Shown: positions 1 through 8,869, counted from the first letter of the stretch. The stretch: 12,371 nt of DNA from CAISIP01 sp041581405 (GCA_041581405.1 JBFIDI010000126.1:1-12371); one strand, 5' to 3'. Numbers and translations are program-made. Notes: generated from the sequence alone by a model not told the origin.

Positions 1-1
1 G

Positions 2-175
2 ACCGAGGGCATCCTGCCCGCGCTCGAGTCGGCGCACGCGCTGGCGCTGTTGCTCTCGGCGGTGGACCAGGGGCTCCTGCCCGAGGGCGCGCGGGTGCTC
101 GTCAACCTGTCCGGCCGCGGCGACAAGGACCTCGACACGTATTGTGCCCTGTCCGGCAGGGGGATGCCGTCGTGA
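2..175 (+). CDS. trpB: Tryptophan synthase beta chain, C-terminal end only (second, divergent copy)
   Basis: This is the last 57 codons of a TrpB, cut by the left window edge. TrpB is the pyridoxal-phosphate subunit that joins indole and serine to make tryptophan. The visible part carries the family's C-terminal signatures: TEGILPALESAHA near the start and VNLSGRGDKDLDT near the end, where the Ser-Gly-Arg-Gly segment belongs to the cofactor-binding region. The protein stops 15 residues after GRGDKD, with no Cys-containing tail. That differs from the complete trpB at 671-1966, so this is a separate gene and not a duplicate read of the same one. Its TGA overlaps the GTG start of the following trpA piece, as in normal trpBA pairs. 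G+C over 1-390 is about 73% by hand count. The family call is secure. Whether this DNA belongs to the same genome as the rest is doubtful. Confidence 0.9.
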   Translation, partial: TEGILPALESAHALALLLSAVDQGLLPEGARVLVNLSGRGDKDLDTYCALSGRGMPS

Positions 176-402
176 CGCTCGCCGACCTGCAGCGCAGCCT
201 CGCCGGGAGGCCGCACCACGTCAGCCCGTTCCTGATGCTCGGCGACCCGACGCCGGAGCTCACCGTCGAGCTCGCGCGCGCGGCCGTCGATGCCGGCGCG
301 ACGATGCTCGAGCTCGGAATGCCGTACAGCGATCCCAGCGCCGACGGACCGGCGATCCAGGCGGCTTGTCTGCGCGCGATGCAATCCGGCGTGTCGTTGT
401 CC
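172..402 (+). CDS. trpA: Tryptophan synthase alpha chain, N-terminal fragment (divergent copy, cut at junction)
   Basis: TrpA cleaves indole-3-glycerol phosphate to indole and passes it to TrpB. The GTG start at 172 overlaps the preceding trpB stop (GTGA), with a purine-rich AGGGGG about 9 bases upstream, so translational coupling is likely. About 75 residues look genuine: FLMLGDPTPE in the first strand region, LELGMPYSDPSADG with the catalytic pair Glu47 and Asp58, then AIQAACLRAMQSGVS. After about residue 76 the reading frame continues, but it no longer resembles TrpA because it reads the opposite strand of the other trpA. Roughly 190 C-terminal residues of the usual ~268 are missing. The FLMLGDP segment differs from the PYVTAGFP of the minus-strand TrpA, so the two are distinct lineages. 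The fragment cannot make a working alpha barrel as it stands. Confidence 0.85.
386..402. other. Tail-to-tail junction between two different trpA genes
   Basis: Read left to right, authentic plus-strand TrpA sequence runs to about base 396-402 (SGVS, perhaps one or two residues more). Read right to left, authentic minus-strand TrpA runs to base 387 (KDNDTP), after which Asp replaces the Ile or Val expected before the LMGY motif. The two genuine stretches therefore share roughly 10 to 16 bases in inverted orientation. That is the pattern of a microhomology join. G+C changes from about 73% to the left to about 66% on the right (hand counts over 390 and about 280 bases). The exact breakpoint cannot be placed inside the shared bases. 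Confidence 0.8.
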
Positions 403-670
403 TTGCGCCGGAACACGCGCACCATGTCGAGCACCTGCGCCAGTCCGATGCCGGCGGCCAGGGCCTTGTCGCCGGCCTTCTGGATCACGGCTCCGTCGGC
501 ACTGGGATCCGAGAACGGAACACCGAGTTCGATCACGTTGGCGCCGGCCGCGACCATGCCGTGCATCAGATCGGGCGTGATGTCGGGATACGGAAAACCG
601 GCCGTGACATACGGAATCAGCGCCGTGCGCTTGTGTGCCAGCAACTGGGCCAGGACCGGTGTGATGCGGC

Positions 671-674
<4 letters not shown>
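387..674 (-). CDS. trpA: Tryptophan synthase alpha chain, N-terminal fragment of the resident trp operon
   Basis: This is the alpha subunit of tryptophan synthase, the last gene of the fimV-truA-trpFBA unit visible here. ATG at 674 overlaps the trpB stop (ATGA) and has GGGAG 7 bases upstream. Ninety-six residues are genuine: ALIPYVTAGFPYPD, VIELGVPFSDPSADG with catalytic Glu49 and Asp60, then a helix ending VFRRKDNDTP. Beyond base 387 the frame runs into the opposite strand of the plus-strand trpA piece and the family match stops, so about 170 C-terminal residues are absent. The sequence style matches the neighbouring trpB, so this piece belongs to the main block. In related genomes accD commonly follows trpA; the window cannot show that here. 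The truncation is more likely an artefact of the join than a true pseudogene. Confidence 0.9.
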
Positions 675-1943
<1,269 letters not shown>

Positions 1944-1966
<23 letters not shown>

Positions 1967-2669
1967 GATGGGTCTTTGCACGTTGTGCGTCGGCCGCGCG
2001 AACCGCGGCGACGAACTGATGGATCTTGCCGGCGTCCTTGATGCCCTTGGACACCTCGACACCGGAGCTGACATCGACGGACAGCGTCTTACAACGCGGC
2101 CGCAACTGCAAGATGCCATCGGTCACGTTTGCAGGCGTGAGTCCACCACTTAAGACGAGGTGACAGTTGACGCTTGGAGGAAGCAGTGACCAATTGAATG
2201 TCTGGCCCGCGCCACCGTAGGCCTCGACGTGGGCGTCGAGCAGGATGGCTTGGGCGCGATGGAATTGAGCTGCGTATTTTACGAGATCGAAGCCGGCGGC
2301 GTCCGGCCCCAGCGGAATCCGAGCGGCGCGCAGGAACGCCCGGGCCCCGCCGCTGGTCGCATCCAGGCATTGCTGCGGTGTCTCGTCGCCATGGAACTGC
2401 ACCCAGGACTGGCCCAGGCGGGAGCAGTCGTCGAGTACGCGCTGCGGGGCTTCGTTGACGTACAGCAGCACGGGCGTGACGAAGGGCGGCAGCCGCCGCG
2501 CGAGTTCTGCCGCGCGTTCGATCGACACCAGGCGCGGGCTCTTGCTGTAACGCACGAAGCCGATCGCGTCGACGCCGGCGGCGACCGCGGCGTCGACGTC
2601 CTGTTCGCGCGTCAGGCCGCAGATCTTGATCCGGGTACGGCTGGCCGGCAGGGCGTCATCCATCGTCAT
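1944..2669 (-). CDS. trpF: Phosphoribosylanthranilate isomerase
   Basis: TrpF isomerises N-(5-phosphoribosyl)anthranilate to the 1-deoxyribulose form in tryptophan synthesis, as a single TIM barrel in the cytoplasm. The 241-residue product has the N-terminal strand RIKICGLT with general-base Cys17, the AGVDAIGFV strand, WVQFHGDE, and LLDAHVEAYGGAGQTFNWS with general-acid Asp145, followed by LVLSGGLTPANV and VDVSSGVE at the phosphate site. ATG at 2669 overlaps the truA stop (ATGA). A second ATG two codons downstream at 2663 is also possible. No strong ribosome-binding site precedes either, so coupling to truA is likely. The C-terminal 20 residues are polar and shared in DNA with the trpB start. 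Length is slightly above the usual 200-230 because of a short leader and this tail. Confidence 0.96.
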
Positions 2670-3448
2670 GGCAGGCCATCATACGCGGCTGTGCGCTCCG
2701 GGAGTCCCCAGCGCGGATCGTAGCGGGGGCCCAGGAAATACAGGCCGTCGGGTGCAAAGGTCGGCGCCGCGATGCGGCGTTCTCGCGCATCCAGGACCGC
2801 GTCGATCCATTCGGGCGGACGCTTGCCGCCGCCGACCGCGACCAGGCAACCCATGATGTTGCGGATCATGTGGTGCAGGAAGGCATTGGCCTCGAACTCG
2901 AAGCGCAGAAACGCGCCACGTTGGGCGATCGTGATGCTGCGCATGTCCTTGACCGGAGACAGGGCCTGGCACTGCGCGGCGCGGAAGGACGAAAAATCGT
3001 GTTCGCCGATCAGCCGTTCGGCCGCCGCCCACATGGCGTCGACGTCCAGTGCGTGCATGACCCAGCCCACGCGTCCGGCATACACGCTGGGCCGAACCGG
3101 CGATACGTACAACACGTAGGCATACCGCCGTGTCAAGGCATTGGCACGGCAATGGAATGCGTCGGGTACGGCGTGTGCCCATTCGACGCTGATGTCGCGC
3201 GGCAGGTGCGTGTTGGTTCCGCGGACCCAGGACACGTCGCGGCGTTGCGCGGACGTGTCGAAGTGCACGACCTGCATCAAGGCATGGACACCGGCGTCGG
3301 TACGGCCCGCACACACGGTGCCGACGGACTCGGCCGCGAGTCGGGACAGGGCCGCCTCGAGGTGGTCCTGCACCGTGCGGCCGGAGAGCTGGCTTTGCCA
3401 GCCCTGGTACGCCCGCCCGTCGTAGCTGATGCCGAGTGCGACTCTCAC
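2666..3448 (-). CDS. truA: tRNA pseudouridine(38-40) synthase TruA
   Basis: TruA converts uridines 38-40 in the anticodon arm of tRNAs to pseudouridine. The 260-residue product begins RVALGISYDGRAYQGWQSQ, the typical TruA opening, and has the catalytic aspartate in CAGRTDAGVHA (Asp51). HHMIRNIMGCLV and the GLYFLGPRYDP segment near the end are also family features. The start is GTG at 3448; no other start in this frame fits the family, and no clear ribosome-binding site precedes it. It begins 47 bases after the fimV stop with no convincing terminator between them, and its own stop overlaps the trpF start, so it is probably read from the fimV promoter. In E. coli, loss of TruA also disturbs attenuation of amino-acid operons, an established link, but nothing here shows attenuation control. 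Confidence 0.96.
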   Translation of the reverse strand: MRVALGISYDGRAYQGWQSQLSGRTVQDHLEAALSRLAAESVGTVCAGRTDAGVHALMQVVHFDTSAQRRDVSWVRGTNTHLPRDISVEWAHAVPDAFHCRANALTRRYAYVLYVSPVRPSVYAGRVGWVMHALDVDAMWAAAERLIGEHDFSSFRAAQCQALSPVKDMRSITIAQRGAFLRFEFEANAFLHHMIRNIMGCLVAVGGGKRPPEWIDAVLDARERRIAAPTFAPDGLYFLGPRYDPRWGLPERTAAYDGLP

Positions 3449-3495
3449 GCCGGACGGGCGACGCGATGGAGCGCCGGTGCCGTTGGTGCTGTCAC

Positions 3496-6177
3496 TCAGC
3501 CCAGGCTGCTCAGGGCTCGTTGTGCCTTGGCCTTGAGCTCACCCGATGCCTCGGCGATGACCTCTTCGATCAGGGCCCGTGCTCCGTCGTCGTCACCGAT
3601 GGAGACGAACTCCTCGGCCAGCGCCAGCTTGGTGACGAGCGGGTCTTCCGGCTCGCTGGGTGCTTCGGGGCTCGGGGTCTCGGGGGTGTTCAGGTCCAGC
3701 GACAAGGTGCCCAGGTCGAATTCCAGCATGCCGGATTCGGCGGCATCCGGCGCCTTGAACGGTGTCTGGGAGGCCGTCAGGTTGTTCGGAGACGTTGCGT
3801 CGAAAGCCAGTCCGGCGCGCGAGACACCCGTCTCGTTGTCTGCGTCGGACAAGGGCGACGGGCTGGTCGAGCCGAAGCTCACGGCAGCCTGGTTGCGGAA
3901 CTCGTCGGGTTGCACCGACCCCAGGGCGACGGTGTCCTGTTCCTTGTCGATCTCCGGCAACGCGACTTCGCCAGCCTCCGTGGAGGGCTCGGCCGGTTCC
4001 GTGGCGGGCGCAACGGGCACGGTCATCTGCGGGTCGTCGACGGAGTCGCCGAAGTCCACGTCCAGCGTGGCCGGCCGCGAGTCCGGCGGCTGGATCGCGA
4101 CGGTAGGCTCTAGCTGGCTCGGTGTTGCTTCTTCGATGGCGCTGGTGGTCGGCTCCTCGTCCAGCGAGAAATCGAGGTCGAGGTCGAGATCCATGGGGGC
4201 CGAGGGCGGCGGGTCTTCGGATGTCGCCAGGTCGATCTTCTGCGTGGCCATCGCGGCCGCGGCCATGCCGGGAATGGTCCGGGTGACGATGGTCTTGTCG
4301 GCCAGATCGGGCGGTTCGTTGCCCGGCCGGTACAGCGGATTCGACGGATCGATGCCCTGGCCCTGTTCGCAGATCCGCGCCCATTCCGCGCTTTCGCCTC
4401 CCACGACCCGGAACGCCTCCTTGGCCATGGTCTCGAAACCCTGGGTATCGCGCCGCTTGGCGTAGATGTCGAGCAGCTTCTGGTGCACCGCGATGCGGCC
4501 CGGATGGCTGCGCAGCGCCTCCTTGAGGATTTCCTCGGCCTGGATGTCGCGTCCGTACGCCAGGTAGACGTCGGCTTCCGCGACCGGGTCCACGTCGTCG
4601 GCGGCGTCGAGCTGGCTGGGCGAGTAGACCATCGACGAGCCGGTGGCCGCACCGTCGTTGGTATCGACTTTTTGCCCGCCACTGGCCCCGAAGAAGGAAT
4701 CGGGTTGCAGGCGGCTTTCCAGGAAGGCGCTGTCGACCTCGGCGGCTTCGCGGCGCTTGCGGGCACGGTAGACGCCCAAAGCGGCCAGCAGCGCGATCAG
4801 CAGGCCGCCGCCGGCGAGGGTCAGCGGGCTTTCCAGCAACTGGTCGAGCAACGCGGGCTCCTCCGGTGGCGGAGGGGGCGGCGGCGGCGCTGGTGCTGGT
4901 GTCGGTGGAGCCACCGGAGCGGGCGCGGGAGCAGCCGCTTCGGGCGCGGGTGCCGGTTCGGCCGGAGCCGGCGCGGCCGGGGCGGTTGCGGCAACGGTGA
5001 CCCCGACGTCGGGCGCCGCGGCCGAGGCCGGTGCTGTGACAGCAGCGGGTGCCGTCGATCCGGCGGCGGCCGACGCTGCGCCCAGGCTGCTGAGATCCTT
5101 GACGTTGCGCGCAAGTTCGGCGGCGCGTTGCGCTGCGTCTTGCGCTGCCTTGGCCTGCGCGATCTGTTCTTCGGCTGCCTTCGCGTCCGCGCCACCCTTG
5201 GACAGCGTCAGCTTGTCGGGTGCCGCGGCACCACTGCGCCGGTCTTCGACCTGGGCCTGTACCGCGCCGGACGCCGTCCGGTCCGCGGCGGCGACCTGTT
5301 GTTCGGGTGCGTTGCTTGCCAGCTTGTTGCGGAACGCGTTGAAGTCCCGGCTCTGGGCGATCACGGTGCGCGAGGCTTCCGCATCGGGAATCGCGGCGAC
5401 CTGTTCGTCCGTGGGAACGGTCAGGACCGCACCGGCCTTGATCAGGTTCAGGTTGCCATCGATGAAGGCATCGGCATTGGCGCGCAGCAGCGCCACCAGC
5501 ATCTGGTCCAGGGACACCTGGGACGGCTTGATGTCGCGTGCAATCTGGCTCGCCGTGTCGCCACGGCGCACGGTGATTTTCTCGGGACGGCTGGCGGGGG
5601 CGGCTGCCGGCGCGGCAGCGACGGCCGGCCGGGCAGGCGTGACGGCCGCAGGGGCGGCCGCCGGCGCGGGTACGGGCGCCGCGGCGACGCGGGCGGGAGG
5701 TGTCACCGGAGAGGTCGCGACCTGCGGCGCCGTAGCCTGTACGGGGGTTCGGGCACGCAGGGCCGGTGGGTCCAGCAGGACGGTGTAGTCGCGCACGATG
5801 CGGCCGCTGGACCAGTTGGCTTCGACGATCAGGTCGACAAAGGGCTCGGACACGGCGCGGTCCGTGACCAGGCGGATATAGGAGCGCCCGTCGGCGCGAC
5901 GTTGCAGCGTGATCTGCAGCCCGGTCAAGGCCTGGTTGAATTCCAGACCCGCGCTGCGAAAGGCTTCAGGTCGTGCCAGCGAGGGCTTGAGCGATGCGGC
6001 TTCTTCCGCATTGATCTCCGGGATGTCGATTTCCGCCCGCAAGGGCTCTCCCAATGCCGATTGGACCGTGATGCGCCCCAGTGCCAGGGCATAGGCCGAA
6101 GACGCAGGCAGGCCAAACAGCGCAATGACCAATGATGCAACAGCGGTCTTGCGCCAGCCATGTGACTTTGGGATCAA
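3496..6177 (-). CDS. fimV: FimV-type inner-membrane polar scaffold protein with LysM domain
   Basis: In Pseudomonas, FimV binds peptidoglycan and organises type IV pilus assembly and polar proteins. The product is about 893 residues if started at TTG 6177, which has GGAGG 8 bases upstream; no ATG in this frame is as well placed. Visible in order: signal peptide (residues 1 to about 30, ending SSAYA); conserved N-terminal domain (LGRITVQSALGEPLRAEI); Ala/Pro linker; LysM domain about 197-252 (ITVRRGDTASQIA, then LIKAGAVLTVP); a second, very Pro/Ala-rich linker with a run of eight prolines; one membrane helix about 450-472 followed by RARKRRE; an acidic cytoplasmic region with DLDLDLD; and the C-terminal FimV motif (KLALAEEFVSIGDDDGARALIEEV). 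No pilus genes are nearby, which is normal for this locus. The family call is strong; the pilus role is inferred from homologues. Confidence 0.93.
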   Translation of the reverse strand: MIPKSHGWRKTAVASLVIALFGLPASSAYALALGRITVQSALGEPLRAEIDIPEINAEEAASLKPSLARPEAFRSAGLEFNQALTGLQITLQRRADGRSYIRLVTDRAVSEPFVDLIVEANWSSGRIVRDYTVLLDPPALRARTPVQATAPQVATSPVTPPARVAAAPVPAPAAAPAAVTPARPAVAAAPAAAPASRPEKITVRRGDTASQIARDIKPSQVSLDQMLVALLRANADAFIDGNLNLIKAGAVLTVPTDEQVAAIPDAEASRTVIAQSRDFNAFRNKLASNAPEQQVAAADRTASGAVQAQVEDRRSGAAAPDKLTLSKGGADAKAAEEQIAQAKAAQDAAQRAAELARNVKDLSSLGAASAAAGSTAPAAVTAPASAAAPDVGVTVAATAPAAPAPAEPAPAPEAAAPAPAPVAPPTPAPAPPPPPPPPEEPALLDQLLESPLTLAGGGLLIALLAALGVYRARKRREAAEVDSAFLESRLQPDSFFGASGGQKVDTNDGAATGSSMVYSPSQLDAADDVDPVAEADVYLAYGRDIQAEEILKEALRSHPGRIAVHQKLLDIYAKRRDTQGFETMAKEAFRVVGGESAEWARICEQGQGIDPSNPLYRPGNEPPDLADKTIVTRTIPGMAAAAMATQKIDLATSEDPPPSAPMDLDLDLDFSLDEEPTTSAIEEATPSQLEPTVAIQPPDSRPATLDVDFGDSVDDPQMTVPVAPATEPAEPSTEAGEVALPEIDKEQDTVALGSVQPDEFRNQAAVSFGSTSPSPLSDADNETGVSRAGLAFDATSPNNLTASQTPFKAPDAAESGMLEFDLGTLSLDLNTPETPSPEAPSEPEDPLVTKLALAEEFVSIGDDDGARALIEEVIAEASGELKAKAQRALSSLG

Positions 6178-6190
6178 TTTAGTAGCCTCC
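6175..6190 (-). promoter_or_regulatory. Ribosome-binding site and TTG start of fimV
   Basis: On the minus strand GGAGG (plus-strand 6186-6190) is followed by 8 bases and then TTG (6175-6177). The same frame continues upstream for about 109 codons, but that stretch is not FimV-like and includes the promoter. This site therefore decides the start. Translation from here gives a Lys/Arg-containing N-terminus and a normal signal peptide. Confidence 0.75.
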
Positions 6191-6201
6191 GATGTTCGGG
6201 C

Positions 6202-6230
6202 GCACCACAACAACCGCGCATTGTGGGTGC
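6202..6230 (-). promoter_or_regulatory. Hairpin in the fimV 5' leader
   Basis: An inverted repeat GCACCCACAA / TTGTGGTGC (arms at 6221-6230 and 6202-6210) forms 9 pairs with one bulged base and a 10-base loop. It lies 11 bases upstream of the GGAGG of fimV and wholly inside the predicted leader. It does not cover the ribosome-binding site. It could affect mRNA stability or be a protein or small-RNA target; I recognise no known riboswitch. Confidence 0.5.
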
Positions 6231-6260
6231 AAATGCCGCGACACTCTAACCTGAAAAAGG

Positions 6261-6289
6261 ACCATAACATCAATGTTTTAGCCTGACAA
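6261..6289 (-). promoter_or_regulatory. Sigma70-type promoter for fimV-truA-trpFBA
   Basis: On the minus strand TTGTCA (6284-6289) is separated by exactly 17 bases from TATGGT (6261-6266). The bases just before the -10 box are TGT, an extended -10 motif. The surroundings are A/T-rich in an otherwise G+C-rich window. Transcription would start near 6254, giving a leader of about 77 bases before the TTG start. The match is 5 of 6 at -35 and 4 of 6 at -10. It is the best promoter I see in the window, but I have not scanned it with a matrix. Confidence 0.65.
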
Positions 6290-6388
6290 GGTGAGAAAGC
6301 GCTCAAATCTTTTGGCGCAAACTCACATGCCCGATGTGACGGTTGGCTGTTGCCAATCGGCAACGACTTGATCGATGGTAGTCGGATT

Positions 6389-6408
6389 CGGGCCGGTTTT
6401 TCGGCCCG
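6389..6408 (-). terminator. Hairpin just after asd (possible terminator)
   Basis: CGGGCCG and CGGCCCG (6389-6395 and 6402-6408) form a perfect 7-bp G+C stem with a 6-base loop, 7 bases past the asd stop. On the asd transcript the stem is followed by AATCCG and not a T run, so it is not a classical intrinsic terminator. It could stabilise the asd mRNA 3' end or work with Rho. It separates asd from the fimV promoter, which fits a transcription-unit boundary. Confidence 0.45.
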
Positions 6409-6415
6409 CCGGATA

Positions 6416-7555
6416 TCAGTGATCCAACAAAATGCGCAACATGCGCCGCAAGGGTTCGGCCGCGCCCCACAGCAGCTGGTCACCGATGGTGAAGGCGCCG
6501 ACATACTCCGGCCCCATCGCCAGCTTGCGCACCCGCCCGACCGGAATGTCGAGCGTGCCGGTGACGGCCACGGGCGTGAGCCCCTGCATCGTCGCTTCGC
6601 GGTTGTTGGGCACGACCTTGGCCCAAGCGTTGTCGGCGGCGATGATGGCCTCGATGTCGGCTATCGGTACGTCTTTCTTCAGCTTGAAGGTCAGCGCCTG
6701 GCTGTGGCAACGCATGGCTCCGACACGCACGCAGAAGCCGTCGACCGGGACGGACGCCTTGTCGAAGCCCGGGCCCTGGCCCAGGATCTTGTTGGTTTCG
6801 GCGCCACCCTTCCATTCTTCCCGGCTGATGCCGTCGCCGAGGTCCTTGTCGATCCATGGAATGAGGCTGCCGCCCAGCGGAACGCCGAAGTTCGCCATTT
6901 CCGCGGCCGGCATGGACTGCTGGCGGGCCAGGATCTTGCGGTCGATCTCCAGGATGGCCGACTTGGGGTCGTCGAGCAGGTCGCGCACCTCGGCATTGAG
7001 CGAGCCGAACTGGGTCAGCAGTTCGCGCATGTGCTGGGCGCCACCACCCGATGCGGCCTGGTAGGTCATCGACGTCATCCAGTCGACCAGTCCGGCCTTG
7101 AACAAGGCGCCGACGCCCATGAGCATGCAACTGACGGTGCAATTGCCGCCGATCCAGTTGCGCCCGCCCTTGGCCAGCGCGGCCTGGATCACCGGCAGGT
7201 TGACCGGGTCGAGCACGATCACCGCGTCTTCCTGCATGCGCAGGCTCGATGCGGCGTCGATCCAGTGGCCGGTCCAGCCGGCACTGCGCAACTTGCCGAA
7301 CACTTCGGTCGTGTAGTCGCCGCCTTGCGCGGTGATGATGATGTCGCAGCGCTTGAGGGCCGCGATGTCCATGGCATCCTGCAGTTTTTCGCCGGAGCGG
7401 GCAAATGCCGGGGCGTCGCCGCCGGCATTGGATGTCGAGAAGAAGATGGGTTCGATCAGGTCGAAATCGCCCTCGGCCTGCATGCGGTCCATCAAGACGG
7501 AACCGACCATGCCTCGCCAGCCGACCAAACCTGTAACCTTGCGTGCGCTGCTCAT
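6416..7555 (-). CDS. asd: Aspartate-semialdehyde dehydrogenase
   Basis: Asd reduces aspartyl phosphate to aspartate semialdehyde with NADPH, the branch point to lysine/diaminopimelate, threonine and methionine; it is normally essential for cell-wall synthesis. The 379-residue product has the nucleotide-binding start GLVGWRGMVGSVL, the FFSTSNAGG segment, the catalytic cysteine in GGNCTVSC (Cys139), YQAASGGGAQHM, and RCHSQA with substrate-binding His. Length and the GWRGMVG form match the proteobacterial (gamma/beta) Asd type. The chosen ATG at 7555 has CGAGG 8 bases upstream. An in-frame ATG six codons earlier (7573) would overlap that site and is less likely. It lies 210 bases downstream of leuB and is followed by a hairpin, so it may be its own unit or the last gene of the leu cluster. 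Confidence 0.97.
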   Translation of the reverse strand: MSSARKVTGLVGWRGMVGSVLMDRMQAEGDFDLIEPIFFSTSNAGGDAPAFARSGEKLQDAMDIAALKRCDIIITAQGGDYTTEVFGKLRSAGWTGHWIDAASSLRMQEDAVIVLDPVNLPVIQAALAKGGRNWIGGNCTVSCMLMGVGALFKAGLVDWMTSMTYQAASGGGAQHMRELLTQFGSLNAEVRDLLDDPKSAILEIDRKILARQQSMPAAEMANFGVPLGGSLIPWIDKDLGDGISREEWKGGAETNKILGQGPGFDKASVPVDGFCVRVGAMRCHSQALTFKLKKDVPIADIEAIIAADNAWAKVVPNNREATMQGLTPVAVTGTLDIPVGRVRKLAMGPEYVGAFTIGDQLLWGAAEPLRRMLRILLDH

Positions 7556-7765
7556 TGTGTTGCCTCGTGTCAAACTGAAACGTCGTGAATTTTCAGCTGC
7601 CCGGCTCGTCTGGCCGGGGAGGGCGCGACGAACCGGGCTGCGTCAGCCTTTGATGGTCGTCGTCTTGGTGGACATTTCGTCCGCGGGCAAAGCCTCGGCC
7701 GGCCACCATGGGCCGGCGTGTGCAAGGGCGTTTGCCATCAATGACATCGCGCGATTGTAGGCGAT
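7556..7765 (-). other. leuB-asd intergenic leader with small inverted repeats
   Basis: This 210-base gap is the second largest in the window. It holds three small inverted repeats: GCCGGCC/GGCCGGC (7698-7704 with 7711-7717), CCCGGC/GCCGGG (7600-7605 with 7613-7618), and CTGAAA/TTTCAG (7575-7580 with 7591-7596, about 20 bases before the asd start). A TACAAT (7754-7759, minus strand) lies just after the leuB stop and resembles a -10 box, but I see no matching -35 element. None of the hairpins has a T run after it. I recognise no riboswitch; control of asd in this leader is possible but unproven. Confidence 0.35.
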
Positions 7766-8839
7766 TCAGCCCCGCAGGGCCTTCACGACGGCGTCGCCCA
7801 TTTCGCGGGTGCCGACCCGGGTCGTGCCTTCGCTGTGGATGTCGGCGGTGCGCAGGCCTTGTTCGAGCACCTTGCCGACGGCCGCCTCGATCCGGTCCGC
7901 GGCTTCGGCCTGGTTCAGGCTGAAACGCAGCATCATCGCGGCGCTCATGATGGTCGCCAGCGGATTGGCGACCCCCTGGCCGGCGATGTCGGGCGCGCTG
8001 CCATGGCTGGGTTCGTACAGCCCCTGGTTGCTGGCGTTCAGGCTGGCCGACGGCAACATGCCGATCGAGCCGGTCAGCATGGACGCCTCGTCGCTCAGGA
8101 TGTCGCCGAACATGTTGCCGGTGACGACGACGTCGAACTTCTTGGGCGCCCGCACCAGTTGCATGGCGGCGTTGTCGACGTACATGTGTTCGAGTTCCAC
8201 GTCCGGGTATTGCGTGCCCACCTCGGTGACGACATCCTTCCAGAACTGGAAAGTCTCCAGCACGTTGGCCTTGTCGACGCTGGTGACCTTCTTGCCGCGC
8301 TTGCGAGCGGCCTGGAAGGCCACATGGGCGATACGTTCGATCTCCGGCCGCGAATACCGCATGGTGTCGAAGGCCTCGTCCGCACCGGGGAAGTGGCCAT
8401 CGGTCGCCGTGCGCCGGCCCCGGGGTTGCCCGAAGTAGATGTCGCCGGTCAACTCGCGGATGATCAGCAGGTCGAGCCCGGCGATGAGTTCCGGCTTGAG
8501 GCTCGAAGCCCCGACCAGCGGGGCGTGGCAGATCGCGGGGCGCAGGTTGGCGAACAGGCCCAGTTCGCGCCGCAGGCCCAGGATGGCCTGTTCCGGACGC
8601 AGCGCACGTTCGAGCTTGTCGTATTTCCAGTCGCCGACGGCTCCGAACAGGATGGCGTCGGCCGCCTTGGCCAGTTGCAACGTCGACTCCGGCAAGGGGT
8701 GGCCATGGGCTTCATAGGCCGCGCCACCGACCAGGGCGGTTTCGGTTTCGAGTTTCAGGTCCAGGGCGCCCAGGACCTTGATGGCCTCGACGACGATTTC
8801 TTTGCCGATGCCGTCGCCCGGCAAGACTGCGATTTTCAT
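7766..8839 (-). CDS. leuB: 3-isopropylmalate dehydrogenase
   Basis: LeuB oxidises and decarboxylates 3-isopropylmalate with NAD to 2-oxoisocaproate in leucine synthesis, as a cytoplasmic dimer. The 357-residue product starts KIAVLPGDGIGKEI and has LFANLRPA, RELTGDIYFGQPRG with catalytic Tyr135, VTSVDKANVLE with catalytic Lys190, VDNAAMQLV, and NMFGDILSDEASML with the metal-binding aspartates. EPSHGSAPDIAGQG near the C-terminus binds NAD. Length is normal. The ATG at 8839 is fixed by the family's MKIAVLPGDGIG opening. The bases before it are almost all pyrimidine, with no Shine-Dalgarno sequence, which is unusual beside its neighbours. It lies 53 bases after the small exported-protein gene and belongs with leuC and leuD. 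Confidence 0.97.
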   Translation of the reverse strand: MKIAVLPGDGIGKEIVVEAIKVLGALDLKLETETALVGGAAYEAHGHPLPESTLQLAKAADAILFGAVGDWKYDKLERALRPEQAILGLRRELGLFANLRPAICHAPLVGASSLKPELIAGLDLLIIRELTGDIYFGQPRGRRTATDGHFPGADEAFDTMRYSRPEIERIAHVAFQAARKRGKKVTSVDKANVLETFQFWKDVVTEVGTQYPDVELEHMYVDNAAMQLVRAPKKFDVVVTGNMFGDILSDEASMLTGSIGMLPSASLNASNQGLYEPSHGSAPDIAGQGVANPLATIMSAAMMLRFSLNQAEAADRIEAAVGKVLEQGLRTADIHSEGTTRVGTREMGDAVVKALRG

Positions 8840-8869
8840 GGGTAAGGGTGGGAGCGGTGGAGGGAGGGG
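8840..8869 (+). other. G-rich tract with quadruplex potential before leuB
   Basis: The plus strand carries five runs of three or more G in 30 bases (8840-8842, 8846-8848, 8850-8852, 8862-8864, 8866-8869), with loops of 3, 1, 9 and 1 bases. This fits a relaxed, long-loop G-quadruplex pattern on the template strand of leuB. The leuB mRNA side is C-rich and cannot fold this way. It directly abuts the leuB start codon, and the purine-rich tract continues to about 8874. Confidence 0.45.

Noticed and set aside
2870..4465. Long plus-strand open frame (531 codons) opposite truA and fimV
   Set aside because: It runs antisense to two firmly identified genes, has no recognisable motif, and long antisense frames are expected in high-G+C DNA.
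4860..4990. G-rich repetitive stretch as a possible DNA repeat element
   Set aside because: It is the coding DNA of the Pro/Ala linker of FimV (proline codons on the minus strand), which fully explains the low complexity.
4483..6135. Long plus-strand open frame (550 codons) opposite fimV
   Set aside because: Its Gly/Arg-rich content mirrors the Ala/Pro codons of the FimV linkers; no domain is visible.
6350..7588. Plus-strand open frame opposite asd, and the similar one at 761-2041 opposite trpB
   Set aside because: Both are complementary-strand shadows of well-conserved enzymes, with His/Val/Asp-rich composition and no family features.
7643..7747. Small minus-strand frame (31-34 codons) between leuB and asd
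   Set aside because: No ribosome-binding site, no signal or membrane segment, and no recognisable pattern; too short to support.
7754..7759. TACAAT as an asd promoter -10 box
   Set aside because: No -35 match lies at 16-18 bases; a six-base hit alone is weak evidence, so it is only mentioned in the leader entry.
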